A stretch of DNA of 64,000 bases from contig CM055097.1 in assembly GCA_029204225.1 (NCBI GenBank), positions 74,003,279 through 74,067,278 of the forward strand, in the 5' to 3' direction. How positions within the stretch are numbered: position 1 is the first letter of the stretch; each line of letters begins with the position of its first letter. Made by a program: the position numbers and the translations under genes. The notes beneath the pieces are model-generated. The model was not told the origin of the DNA and did no database searches. It saw nothing but the letters and a program-made list of their open reading frames with translations. Below, piece by piece: positions 31,230-41,990 of the stretch. This DNA comes from Diphasiastrum complanatum. Taxonomy: Eukaryota; Streptophyta; Lycopodiopsida; Lycopodiales; Lycopodiaceae.

Positions 31230-31884
31230 TGTGAAAATTGTCAACATTTCCTAGCTAGTTTGAGGTCTAAATTGGCTAAAATTGTAAATAGTTTTGGTTC
31301 TGGAGTTTCACACGTGTGAACCAGGCCACAATGTTTTTATTTACTGTATTTTTTCAGTATGATGAAGTGTCAAACTTCATACCCTTCAAAATGAGACCAT
31401 TTTGATGTATTTTGGTCATATAAGCCATTTTTAGCTATTTTTCCTATATAGGGAATATCTAGGGTCAAGTACCTTCTAGAGAGAGGAGAGAGAGTCATCT
31501 TCCTCATCCATAAATAGTAGGGAAGTCGTGGAGAACAGGTTGGAGAAACCTTTTGTATGCTTCATTGAGATCAATAGATCATTGTCATTGTTTCTTCCTC
31601 CATTGAGAGCATTGTTGTGTGTATTGTCTTCAAGCTATTGTGTATGATCTTAGGTGCTTTCCAAAAGTGGTAGGCTGATGTATTATGGACTGTATAATGC
31701 TATTTTGGGCCGCACTTGATGTTTATGGAAGTTTCCATTTGTGATAAATGCTTTTTGATCAAGTTCTTTGCATTCTAGGTAGCATAGAATGTGTTGCCAA
31801 TTCCTAGCTTATGTAGTTTGGAGTGCAAGCATTCAAGCCAATGATCTTGGAGTTTAGATCCACTTAGGATCTGTATTTTTCACA
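31230..31884 (+). repeat. Copia B 5' LTR
   Basis: Starts TGTGAAAATTG and ends GTATTTTTCACA. The ends are TG...CA with inverted repeats TGTGAAAA/TTTTCACA. Confidence 0.95.
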
Positions 31885-31903
31885 TGGTATCAGAGCTGGT
31901 TGG
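31885..31903 (+). other. Copia B primer-binding site
   Basis: TGGTATCAGAGCTGGTTGG, starting at the base after the LTR; tRNA-Met type. Confidence 0.92.
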
Positions 31904-33056
31904 CTTCTATTTACAGTAAGTATTCCATTTTTGGTGATATTTGGATGTTTGATCAAGTTCTAGCATGATTTTGCATTGCTTTGTTGATCAAATCTTACTA
32001 ACCTTTGTTTTGTGAGTTGAACTTGTGGATCAAAAGCATATTTCAGGTCTATTGAAGATCAGAGGCTGAAAAGAAACTATTTTGGATCAGATCATAACAC
32101 CTAATCATTTGTGATTGTGAGGCTTGTGCATATTCAATACTAACAATGTTCTTTTCAATCCTATTGTTGACAATCTCCATTCTTGGATGAACACTCTCCT
32201 TAAGTGGATGAAACTTCTCCTTAAGTGGATGACAAATGCTCTTTTGAGTGAGTTGTAATTCTCCTAAAGGCTGAGCAAAGCTCCCATTTGGATGAAAGAT
32301 CCCCTTTTTTGGGTGAACATATTGTAAGCTCCATTGTGAAGAGCATATTGTAAAGATTGTCATCAATTTTGGCATAATTTTTGGTGTACTTTGTTGAGCA
32401 TGTAAGTAACTCTCCTTATGTAATTTGATTGGAGCATTTGCTGGAAGGTGTTAACCATTATGCAAGTGTGTTTTCAGGTTCTTAACAGGTTGAGGAACAT
32501 TCTCATGTGAAGTGATCTTAGATCTACATCTAAACACCAAGATTTGACAAGATAGTGAAGCTAGTCTTGTGATTCACTAAGTGTGCTCATTCATTCACCT
32601 CTAAATCTTGTATTTATCACTTGCTGGAGTTTATAAACTTTTAGAAGTGTGGTTTACATGTGGTTTTACAGGTTGAATCAATATCTTAGTGTGTTGATCA
32701 TATGTTGATCAAGTTTGTTCATTACTAGGTAATCTTGGCATCCTAGTTTTGGGTATTTTCTAAGAATGCAAGTATCTCTTCACACCATAACTTGATTTGG
32801 TCACTTGCTGGAAAGTTTGAGAGCCTAAGCAAGAGTGTGTTCAGGTTGGTTTGATTTTGTAATCCATTCTTAGTGTGTGCAAAGTGTTGCATGTGTTTCA
32901 ATCTTCCTTTCTATGCTTGGAAACCATCTAGGTTCAAGATAGAAGTGTTTTAGGGTCCTAAATCTTCATAGATCTCTTTATCTATCATTTGTTGAGAGAA
33001 AAGTGAGTGCTAAGTGCTTTAGGACAAAACCTAAAAGTTGAAGAAACATTAGAATC
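31904..33056. other. Copia B leader
   Basis: About 1.15 kb without coding support before the gag ATG. A short direct repeat of CTTAAGTGGATGA occurs at about 32203-32233. Packaging signals would be expected here but cannot be recognised. Confidence 0.6.
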
Positions 33057-34949
33057 ATGGCTTCCAATGGTGGGATCATGCTAGAGTCTAGTGAAAGGTT
33101 GAGTTCATCAAACTACTCTACTTGGAAAGTGAGGATGGAGTCCTTACTTGACTTGAATGAACTCATGGACATAGTTGCAGAAATTGAAGAGAGACCTCTC
33201 ACACTTCAAGAGCAACAAAGGTTTGATAAGAAGGCCAAAAGGGCTCTTCATATCATTAAAATGAATGTTACAAATGAACTTCTCAAGGAAGTTGGAAAGT
33301 GTCAAAGTGCAAGTGAGGCATGGAATGCCTTAAAGAAGCTCTTTGAATCAAAGTCCACATCTAGGGAGGTAATGGCAAAGAAAGAGCTTGTTCTTGGTCT
33401 CCCTAAAAGTCTTGTTGCAAACAATAGTGTTTGTGAACATTGTGCCTTGTCCAAATCTCATAGACTTGCTTATTCTAGATCTACTTCTAGATCTAAAGAA
33501 GCTTTTCAACTTGTGCATTCTGATATTCATTCTTCTAGTACAACTAGCAATGGTAGGGCAAAGATGTATGCAACTTTCATTGATGACTTTAGTAGGTATA
33601 CTTGGATCTATCTTCTTAAAAGTAAGGATGAAGTGTTTGCTGCATTTGTCAAGTTCAAGAATGAAATGGAAAACCAATTCAATACAAAGATCAAATGCTT
33701 AAGATCTGATAATGGAGGGCAATACACCTCAAATAGGTTCAAAGACTTTTGTATAGCACATGGGATTAAGAGGGAGATGTCTAGTCCTAGGACTCCACAA
33801 CAGAATGGAGTGGCCGAGAGGAAGAATAGAACCCTTTGTGAATGTGCCAAGGCAATGAGACTACATGCTAATCTTGCTAAGTCTTTTTGGGGGGAAGCTT
33901 TAGCATGTGCTAACTATCTATGTAATAGATGGACAAGTGCTTCCTTGGATGGTAAAACTCCTCATGAGGTTCTTTATGGTAGAAGGCCGAGTGTCAAGCA
34001 TTGTAGGATCTTTGGATGTACATGTTTTGTCAATATCACACTTGATGATAGAACTAAAGAAGATCCTTCATCAAAGAAGGGTGTGTTTGTTGGCTATAGT
34101 GAAGTAAGCAAGGCTTACAAAGTGTACATTCCTTCTACAAAGAAAGTTGTCATAAGTAGGGATGTCATCTTTCATGAAGAGAATGTTTCCAATGTTGTTG
34201 ATGTTGATGTTGATGTGCCTACTAATCATCATGATGTGCAAGATGTCTTGGATGAAGATGGAGATGCCACTCCAAAGCAAACTTCAAGGAAGACTCAAAG
34301 GCAAAGGGCTAAGCCATCAAGGCTAACCTATGATGAAAAAGGAAAGCAAGTGGTGGACAACTCTAACCTTGCTTTTCTTACCTCTTTTGATGAACCAACT
34401 TGTGTAGGTGAAGCAATTCAAAAGAAGGAATGGATCCAAGCCATGGATCATGAGCATCAAGCACTCATCAAAAGCAACACATGGAGGTTGGTAAAGCTTC
34501 CAAAGGACAAGAAGGCAATTGGTTGTAAGTGGATCTTCAAGATCAAGACAAATAAAGATGGATCAATCAACAAGTACAAGGCAAGGTTGGTGGCAAAGGG
34601 GTATGCTCAAGAATATGGTATTGACTATGATGAGACCTTTGCACCCGTGGCAAAGATGGTAACTATTCGAATCCTAATCTCTCTTGCAACTCTTTATGAT
34701 TGGGATATGTGGCAAATGGATGTTACTAATGCCTTCTTGAATGGTGATCTTGAAGAAGATATTTACATGGAGCAACCCGAGGGCTATGTTTCACATGATG
34801 AGCCTAATCATGTGTGCTATCTCCAAAAGAGTTTGTATGGGCTAAGGCAAGCACCAAGGAGTTGGTATGCTAAGCTCAATTCCTTCTTACTTTCTCAAAA
34901 CTTTGTTATGAGTGAGTATGATCATTCTCTCTACTTTAGATTGAATTAA
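33057..34949 (+). CDS. Copia B Gag-integrase-RT fused ORF (630 aa)
   Basis: Residues 1-101 are the Gag N-terminus (LSSSNYSTWKVRMESLL, MNVTNELLKEV, SEAWNALKKLF). At about residue 102 it passes in frame into the pre-integrase segment (CEHCALSKSHRL), so the rest of Gag, the CCHC knuckle and the protease are absent. The integrase has D156, D218 and E254 (spacing 35), then FWGEALACANYL and FGCTCFVNI. From about residue 460 the RT follows (KWIFKIKTNKDGS, DVTNAFLNGDLEEDIYMEQ, SLYGLRQAPRSWY). The frame stops at TAA 34947-34949, eight codons before YVDD. The ATG context fits and the frame is otherwise clean. Confidence 0.9.
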   Translation: MASNGGIMLESSERLSSSNYSTWKVRMESLLDLNELMDIVAEIEERPLTLQEQQRFDKKAKRALHIIKMNVTNELLKEVGKCQSASEAWNALKKLFESKSTSREVMAKKELVLGLPKSLVANNSVCEHCALSKSHRLAYSRSTSRSKEAFQLVHSDIHSSSTTSNGRAKMYATFIDDFSRYTWIYLLKSKDEVFAAFVKFKNEMENQFNTKIKCLRSDNGGQYTSNRFKDFCIAHGIKREMSSPRTPQQNGVAERKNRTLCECAKAMRLHANLAKSFWGEALACANYLCNRWTSASLDGKTPHEVLYGRRPSVKHCRIFGCTCFVNITLDDRTKEDPSSKKGVFVGYSEVSKAYKVYIPSTKKVVISRDVIFHEENVSNVVDVDVDVPTNHHDVQDVLDEDGDATPKQTSRKTQRQRAKPSRLTYDEKGKQVVDNSNLAFLTSFDEPTCVGEAIQKKEWIQAMDHEHQALIKSNTWRLVKLPKDKKAIGCKWIFKIKTNKDGSINKYKARLVAKGYAQEYGIDYDETFAPVAKMVTIRILISLATLYDWDMWQMDVTNAFLNGDLEEDIYMEQPEGYVSHDEPNHVCYLQKSLYGLRQAPRSWYAKLNSFLLSQNFVMSEYDHSLYFRLN

Positions 34950-34967
34950 AATGATATCACTTTACTT

Positions 34968-35960
34968 TTGATCTATGTTGATGACATTATCTTAAGTGGT
35001 GGTAACAATCTAGATATAGATGAAATCAAGATGGCACTCAAAAGAGAGTTTGAAATTCAAGATCTTGGTAAACTTCATTATATCTTAGGAATAGAGATTA
35101 TTAGAACTTCTAAATCTACATTCATATGTCAAGAAAAGTATGTTAACTCTATTCTAAAAAGGTTTCATATGGAAGATTGTAAAGTTGTTTCTACTCCTAT
35201 GGAATCAAATGTAAAGCTAACTACAAGAAGTAATGAAAGATCCTTCAAGGACATTACTCTCTATAGAAAGCTAATAGGATCTCTTATATGGTTAACCATC
35301 ACAAGACCTGATCTAAGCTTTGTGGTTGGTAAACTAAGTCAATTTATGCAAGATCCTAGTGAGGCTCATTGGAAGCTAGGAAAGAGAGTACTTAGATACA
35401 TCTCGGGATCTAGAGATTTTGGCATCTTGTATGGAGGTACTACACCTAACCTTTGTGGATTTTCAGATTCAGATTTTGCAGGTGATCAAATGGATAGGAA
35501 GTCAACAAGTGCCTTTGCAATCTATCTTGGAGATGGAGTGGTCTCATGGCTATCAAAGAAGCAACCAACTATCTCTCTATCTTCCACCGAAGCCGAGTAC
35601 AAGGCATTAACAACATGCACCAAGGAGATTCTTTGGATCAAGAGGATGTTATTGGATCTTCACTTGCTGGAACCAGAGAAGACTCCAATCATACTTTGTG
35701 ATAACCTTTCAGCCCAAAGCTTGGCAAGCAATCCTGTTTTTCATGCAAGGAGCAAGCACATTGAGATTGCTCACCATTTTGTGAGAGATCAAGTCATTGC
35801 CAAAGAGGTGGAGCTTCAACATGTCTCTTCAAAGGAGTGTGTGGCTGATATCTTCACCAAACCATTGGGAAAGGACCTATATTTAATGCATAGATCTAAT
35901 CTTGGAATGTGCTCAAAGACTATGTTGAAACTAGCATCCAATGTTGAAGAGGGAGTGTGA
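34968..35960 (+). CDS. Copia B RT C-terminal part and RNase H (330 aa)
   Basis: The same reading frame as the upstream ORF, separated by a single TAA. It starts just before IYVDDIIL, the catalytic RT box, then FEIQDLGKLHYILGIEI, TRPDLSFVVGKLSQFM, and RNase H with SDSDFAGDQMD, SSTEAEYKAL, LCDNLSAQSLASNP, RSKHIEIAHHFVRDQ, CVADIFTKPL. The stop TGA (35958-35960) is made of bases 3-5 of the 3' LTR. Confidence 0.92.
   Translation: MIYVDDIILSGGNNLDIDEIKMALKREFEIQDLGKLHYILGIEIIRTSKSTFICQEKYVNSILKRFHMEDCKVVSTPMESNVKLTTRSNERSFKDITLYRKLIGSLIWLTITRPDLSFVVGKLSQFMQDPSEAHWKLGKRVLRYISGSRDFGILYGGTTPNLCGFSDSDFAGDQMDRKSTSAFAIYLGDGVVSWLSKKQPTISLSSTEAEYKALTTCTKEILWIKRMLLDLHLLEPEKTPIILCDNLSAQSLASNPVFHARSKHIEIAHHFVRDQVIAKEVELQHVSSKECVADIFTKPLGKDLYLMHRSNLGMCSKTMLKLASNVEEGV
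35946..35955 (+). other. Copia B polypurine tract
   Basis: GAAGAGGGAG abuts the 3' LTR and also codes for the last residues of the pol frame. Confidence 0.85.
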
Positions 35961-36610
35961 AAATTGTCAACATTTCCTAGCTAGTTTGAGGCCTAAATTG
36001 GCTAAAATTGTAAATAGTTTTGGTTCTGGAGTTTCACACGTGTGAACCAGGCCACAATGTTTTTATTTACTGTATTTTTTCAGTATGATGAAGTGTCAAA
36101 CTTCATACCCTTCAAAATGAGACCATTTTGATGTATTTTGGTCATATAAGCCATTTTTAGCTATTTTTCCTATATAGGGAATATCTAGGGTCAAGTACCT
36201 TCTAGAGAGAGGAGAGAGAGTCATCTTCCTCATCCATAAATAGTAGGGAAGTCGTGGAGAACAGGTTGGAGAAACCTTTTGTATGCTTCATTGAGATCAA
36301 TAGATCATTGTCATTGTTTCTTCCTCCATTGAGAGCATTGTTGTGTGTATTGTCTTCAAGCTATTGTGTATGATCTTAGGTGCTTTCCAAAAGTGGTAGG
36401 CTGATGTATTATGGACTGTATAATGCTATTTTGGGCCGCACTTGATGTTTATGGAAGTTTCCATTTGTGATAAATGCTTTTTGATCAAGTTCTTTGCATT
36501 CTAGGTAGCATAGAATGTGTTGCCAATTCCTAGCTTATGTAGTTTGGAGTGCAAGCATTCAAGCCAATGATCTTGGAGTTTAGATCCACTTAGGATCTGT
36601 ATTTTTCACA
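35956..36610 (+). repeat. Copia B 3' LTR
   Basis: 655 bp, one visible difference from the 5' LTR. It is followed by ATTTT. Confidence 0.95.
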
Positions 36611-36745
36611 ATTTTTGCCAAAAAATTGCGAATAAATATCTGCAATTTGTTCGCCAAAATTGCAGGAAATATCACCAATACAATTGCAAAAATGTCCCCA
36701 AGTTTTTTTCCAAAATTACAGATTTAGTTTGCAATTTTTGGGCAG
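36611..36745. repeat. AT-rich tract with AATTGCGA-like words, right part
   Basis: Starts with the ATTTT target duplication and continues the repeated AAAATTGCRA word type found at 31010-31224. Confidence 0.6.
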
Positions 36746-37801
36746 TCTCGACTATTGTGGAGACAAATTCTGGTTAAAATTACAAAAATAAATAATTGAC
36801 CTTGTACATTTCATATAACCTTGTAGTGTAAACCGTTGTGGAGCTTGATGTGCAAACAATTGATGGTGCGAGGCTTCATGGATTCCATAGCATAAAGCTA
36901 GGGATTCAATCCGAGTCCTTACTAGAAAATGCAACACATTTAAAAGTTAACAAGGGTTCTCAATCTCTATATATCTTAGCGTAGTTTGTCAATTTGTCAG
37001 CTAGTTATAAGGACCCAGATTGAACCCCTTTTTGCTCAACATGTACAATATCTCTATGTAAGGAATCCAACAATCACAGTTCCATATTCAAGTATGCATA
37101 CAAACTATCTCTATTGCAAACATTTGGAACAACTCTTAGATAGCCTACACATATCGATCACTTATAATTAGTACGATTAAAGGACTTCAGTCCAAAATTA
37201 AAGCAGCAAACCACCCAATCAAATGGACCAAAAGAGAGAAAAAATTCTCATACACAATAAGGTGAATACAAGACTCGATTGCATTTCAAATTTCCTATTA
37301 AAATACATCATGTCAAGTGTCTTATACAATCTCTTAAAATAAAAACTATAAAGGCAATTTAGGCCTTCAATAATGCTATGATCAAAATCGTATAAAATGT
37401 TGCACTTGTTATGTTGCAATTTCTTGATAGCTGAAGACTTCAAAACTCTTCAAAATCTGATTTCTGCATTCAGGAGCAAAGCTCGAGCCAATATTTACAT
37501 CATGAAAGAAAAATTATGTATGAATAGCTTTCGAAAGCCAAATAACTTCAGAATCTTTTGAGTCCCCCACAGTTTTAAACTCTTTACATGGCCTTAATAA
37601 TAGGGCATTCCCTCGAATCACATGTTGTAATTTAACACACCAAAACCCTACACCCAGTGCTTCCCCATCTTGCTCAAAACAATCCCAGTACCAACTACTT
37701 CGTTCCGAATGCTCAATATGTTAACTCTCTGCATATACTTACGAGATACTAATAATGAATACATAAAACAAATAATAACATATTTATGAGATATTATATA
37801 C
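36746..37801. other. No recognisable gene
   Basis: AT-rich sequence with short ORFs only and no protein motif recognised. It may hold the 3' flank of the Ulp1-like gene on the minus strand. Confidence 0.4.
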
Positions 37802-39483
37802 CTCGAACTCCTTTGGTTTAGCACTTTTTTTGTTCTCTCTCTTTGATGGTATGATCTCCTTCTGAAAACGTTTAGAACTAGCAAATTTTAACAAACGCAG
37901 ACAATTTCCTCGTGCTTAGCATTCTCTCTCTCAATCCATATCATAGTCCTAAAATTCAATAACACTTAACAACAGATGGCCAACTATACAAATTTGCACT
38001 TACCAGAGAAATTTGTTTAGAAGAGCCTACCTTCGAGCATAAAGTTGACTCTCTACTTCTCTTAGAAAAGAGGCTCTTTCTGGTTGGCAACTTTCCACTA
38101 ATTCATTTCGCAAGTAGTATGCAAAAGTTTTGAATATCATCGTAATTGAAAATTTGCGGATTAAGCTAAAAACAAAGCAAACCTCAAATTCATTAGTTGG
38201 ATAAGTGACACATGAGCCCAAATCATAACAAAAAAACAATAAATCGAAGGTTAATTTATTGAATGCATAACTTACACGGGCCACTTGTGAATCAAAACTT
38301 TCGATATTTTGGACCATCAGGTTGAACAAATATAACATGAACCAAGCGCAACTATTACAGTCTCTCTGTTGCGGCATCTACAGAATGCGCAAGAACAACT
38401 TTTTAATTATATGCAAAATAAAAGGATCATTTTGTAAAATACAAAATATAAAATTACTTGAGATTGCTTCCAAGTCAGCTTGGCCAGTTTTTCTTTCTCT
38501 GGATGAGCACTGTGCCACAATGCATTTTCTATTGGCCTGCAATTCAAGTAAACAAAACTTACCCTTACATAATGTACCAACGTATCCATTGGGAACATAT
38601 ATTTGTTTATTTTAGAATGTTAAAAATGAAAAAAAAAATAAACAAATAAAAGAACAAAATCTTTTGATTGTGGAATGCAGTCCACATTTTGAATCCATGT
38701 GGACCTCTATGAAAGAAGTCGTCTCAATTATTACCAAGCTCCAATGATTACTGTATCAAAAGCATGTGTAAGTAAAGGTTGATTGTAGTAAGAGCATGAA
38801 TCAAGAAGACAAACATGGCTTTAAAATAGTTAATTTGATACATATTGGGCAACAACGGGAATGAAAATGTGACTGATATTTGTCCAGCTCTTATGAATAA
38901 AAAATTTCTCCATTGATTCCGATTTGTCAAATCATCTTTTTTTTTTCTTCCATAGCTCTTTGGCAAAATAGTGGATTGACGATGCATATTCGATCTTTTT
39001 CATTGTTCTGCTCTAAACATAATATGCAAAAATGTGATTCTCTTATATAAGTATATAATGAAATTTAAGATTTACAGACATGACTATAACCAAATATAAA
39101 CAACCAGTGTATATGTAGTTCTTACTCCATGCACATTTGCACAAGATCATCTATTGCCCAATCGCTCCCGAGAAGTTGTGGCAACATGAACCTATGAAAC
39201 TCATAAGTATCATAATGACAACTTAGTTTTTTTCTTTTCCTCCACATTCAATAAACTACAGAACAAAAAACTACAATTGGTTAATAATGTTACAAAAACT
39301 TTCTTAATAAACATGCACTTATTGAACGATATTTCATGATGTACAGAAACGTAAAAAAATTGGAATATAGTAACATTCTCTTTACCTCAATATAGTAGCA
39401 TCCTCTTGAAAAGAGAATTGCAAAGATACAATCTTGGAGGATAAAGAATCTTTGTTATTTTTGGATGTTGAAGCAAGTTCCAC
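37802..39483 (-). pseudogene. Ulp1-like (peptidase C48) cysteine protease, spliced, decayed
   Basis: SUMO-protease-type fold. Probable exons on the minus strand: 39483-39386 (VELASTSKNNKDSLSSKI...), 39191-39126 (FMLPQLLGSDWAIDDLVQMCM), 39007 to about 38876 (IHYFAKELW ... NISHIFIPVVAQ), 38750 to about 38660 (NHWSLVII ... HMDSKCGLHS), about 38523-38414, 38377-38278 (MPQQRDCNSCAWFMLYLF), 38165-38031, 37861-37802. The His, Asp and Cys of the catalytic triad are visible. The first three exons join in phase. In-frame TGA codons occur in the third and seventh, and the third/fourth junction is one base out of phase. It could be a host gene or a DNA-transposon passenger; the fused coiled-coil upstream favours a transposon. 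Confidence 0.6.
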
Positions 39484-39599
39484 CTACTCTCCAAATAGTA
39501 CAATGATTATTTCCAACAAACCTCTTTTGATTTCGAATAAACGACAAACTTAAGAACTAACAAAAAACAATGATAACTAGATTCGAAACTTTAGATACC

Positions 39600-39835
39600 T
39601 TTCCGAGTTTTCTATGTGATGTGGTCACATTTTTTTTTTTTCTCTTCGACCATGATGCTTGAAGCACATTGATTTTCAACTACACGGTCTTTCATCTGAA
39701 ACATTGAAAAAATACACATACAATTCTCTTTAAACATACACGTACGAATCATATAAATGCACATGTGTACACTTCTAGAAGCAATGGAGTCAAATCTCAT
39801 CAACCATAGATTTCGGTTGCACTGAGGACAAAGGA
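39600..39835 (-). other. Possible further exons upstream of the Ulp1-like part
   Basis: The minus strand at 39696-39612 is open after a good acceptor (GTTTCAG|ATGAAAG) and contains a run of 12 A. It may be an exon of the same gene, but its phase with the exon at 39483 does not fit cleanly. Confidence 0.35.
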
Positions 39836-39840
39836 TCTGG

Positions 39841-39933
39841 CATCATAACATCCACCCCTGCTTGAGCTTGCTGCGTCACATTCAAGACATCATAACGTCC
39901 ACCCCTGCTTGAGCTTGCTGCTTCACATTCAAG
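39841..39933. repeat. 47-bp tandem duplication
   Basis: Two copies (39841-39887, 39888-39933) of CATCATAACRTCCACCCCTG through TTCAAG, differing at two positions. On the minus strand it is partly open (QQAQAGVDVM) and may be a duplicated linker segment of the Ulp1-like gene. Confidence 0.85.
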
Positions 39934-40371
39934 TAACATTAGAAAGTCATGAGAAATTCAACAGTGGCAAAAGAGTTCAATTAGTAAAAACCTCGATAGC
40001 AAGTTCTTTACCTCAGATTACGAATGAGCTAAACATGACTGCCATGGCGTCAGATCCTTCTCTATAATAGCACGCTACATGACATACAAAAAAGATTATG
40101 AAATTGCTAGAAAACTTATCTCTATCTCTCTAATGAGATCCATACTTTTTATAAGGCTTTCACAATTTAGAGTATGATATCCCATGCATTGTCTTGTGTG
40201 TCTCAAAGTACATGTGTAATAATTAGACTCTTAGAAAGAAGTGAGGTTAAATCTCTTTAATTGTAAATAACGGCTGAGTTGAACCCAACTGTTGTAGTGT
40301 TGGATACTCCTCTACTGCAACACGCTGCATGATCAAAACTAAGATAAGGAATATATCTCATTCTCTCATTT

Positions 40372-40504
<133 letters not shown>

Positions 40505-40582
40505 GTAGATAGCTAGGACCGTACCAAGTTTCAAAAGAAAGAGATGGAGAGAGAGAAAGAAGAAATGAGAAAGCAAACTAAC

Positions 40583-40816
40583 CTGGGATAAACTTTTCAT
40601 CATCTTTATCTGCATCTGTACAGTCTTTCAGAGTTCTTCTATTTCTTCACTTTGTCTCTCTATCTCCTTCCTCATTTCATCTACTTGGGAAGAATACTGC
40701 ATCTCTTTTCTGTAGACACTTAGGTCTCTTACTCTCTTTCATCCCCGACTATTTTCTTCTAAAATTTTCATTACTTTCTCATCGAGGTTTGTTCCTGGCA
40801 TATTAAAATCTTCGTT
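40583..40816 (-). pseudogene. Coiled-coil exon, plant-transposase type
   Basis: A 78-codon exon between TTGTAG| and CAG|GTTAG with a Glu/Lys heptad pattern: EKVMKILEEN, SVYRKEMQYSSQVDEMRKEI and ERQSEEIEEL. Two in-frame TGA codons. This kind of coil is common at the C-terminus of plant CACTA-type (Transposase_24) proteins. It lies upstream of the Ulp1-like exons on the same strand and may be part of the same transcription unit. Confidence 0.5.
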
Positions 40817-40843
40817 CTACAAAAAAAAAAAAAAAAAACATAG

Positions 40844-41206
40844 CTAATCAAATTTACATGCAAAATCATATACATGTTCATCATTACATTTTATAAAACT
40901 AAATGCATTTAAACCATTCAAAAAATATATGTAAATATATCTCATGTCAAAGAGATGTGATATCCATGCCTTGGATCTTCCCAATAACCATTCTTCCATT
41001 GCTCTTTCCTTCATAAGATTCCCTCTTAATGATTGCATCATAAGAAAACAAGTACTTCTATTCAATGTTTTAGGTAATGACTCATATGATAATGATTCTT
41101 CCTCACTATCATTCACAATGACATCATTCAAAGTACATCTTACTTTGAACTCTTCACATACTTCTCTTCTTCTTGACTTGTGACTATCCCCCTCACCAAG
41201 TCTCAT
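40844..41206 (-). pseudogene. Possible N-terminal exon of the Ulp1/coiled-coil unit
   Basis: A 120-residue open frame, plausible to about 40930, where an AT-rich, intron-like sequence begins. It is Glu/Ser/Arg-rich without a recognised domain. Its position and strand fit the unit downstream; function unknown. Confidence 0.35.
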
Positions 41207-41689
41207 GATAGAACCATTTGATCTACTTTCAATAAAAAGTTAGTTCAATTTTGGTTTCCATTTGGTAGTGATTGCTACATTGACTTGTTGCCAATGTTCA
41301 TAATGTTTAGAGGACCGCACAGATTAGCAACCTACTGATTCATATATAATCAAACCAAGAGCAACACATAATTAGAGAAAAAAACTTACTCTTAACTCCA
41401 ACCTGAAAAATGTGTGTGCATGTATTAAAAGAAAAAAAAAAACACTACATACGTATAGAGAATATTTTCCAAGGGCATATTGCGCTTTGAAAATATGTCT
41501 TTATTATAGGACGCATATCTCAACCAGTATTCTTATGTGCCATAAACAAGGCACATGCAATTGATACATAAATAGATTTTAATAACTATTAAGACAAAAA
41601 ATATGCATCAACTGAAAAATAAATTGGATTTATAATTACTAACACTATCCCTTAAGCCCTATTTTATTTTACATACAAAAAGCTTTTCT
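41207..41689. other. No recognisable gene
   Basis: AT-rich sequence with short runs of A and no open frame of note. Confidence 0.35.
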
Positions 41690-41990
41690 CTAAAATTTTT
41701 CAAACTTATCATCATTTAAGAATTTTCTGAATATATCACCTAGTGATCTTGTATTGTAACGTGATACATTAATCTCATTAGGTAAAAGCATTTCTCTAAT
41801 AGAATGACATTTCATTTCTATATTCCTAGTACATGCATAAAACACGTGACTCTTTGCTAGCCAGATAACACTCTAGCTATCACACTCGATCAAGGTAGGC
41901 TTGATTTGAAAAATGCCAATGTCTCCAAAAATCCTACATAATCAAGCGTAGCTGAGCATAAAGCCTTATATTCTGCTTTTGTAGTGGATG
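41690..41990 (-). pseudogene. copia RNase H tail
   Basis: The minus strand reads STTKAEYKALCSAT (Glu box), then an Asp box IECDS, AKSHVFYACTRNIEMKCHSIRE and FRKFLNDDKFEKF near the C-terminus. Stops and substitutions are frequent. No other part of this element is found. Confidence 0.75.

Larger units (their letters stand above)
31230..36610 (+). mobile_element. Copia B: young, internally deleted Ty1/copia element
   Basis: Complete ends: 655-bp LTRs, a PBS directly after the 5' LTR, a polypurine tract directly before the 3' LTR and a 5-bp target duplication. The two LTRs show a single difference (T/C at 31268 against its partner), so the insertion is recent. The coding part is one long frame with one internal TAA. 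It lacks the Gag C-terminus, zinc knuckle and protease, so mobilisation would need proteins supplied by a relative. Confidence 0.95.

Noticed and set aside
32049-32375. 108-residue minus-strand ORF in the copia B leader
   Set aside because: Opposite strand to the element, with no domain; best explained by chance.
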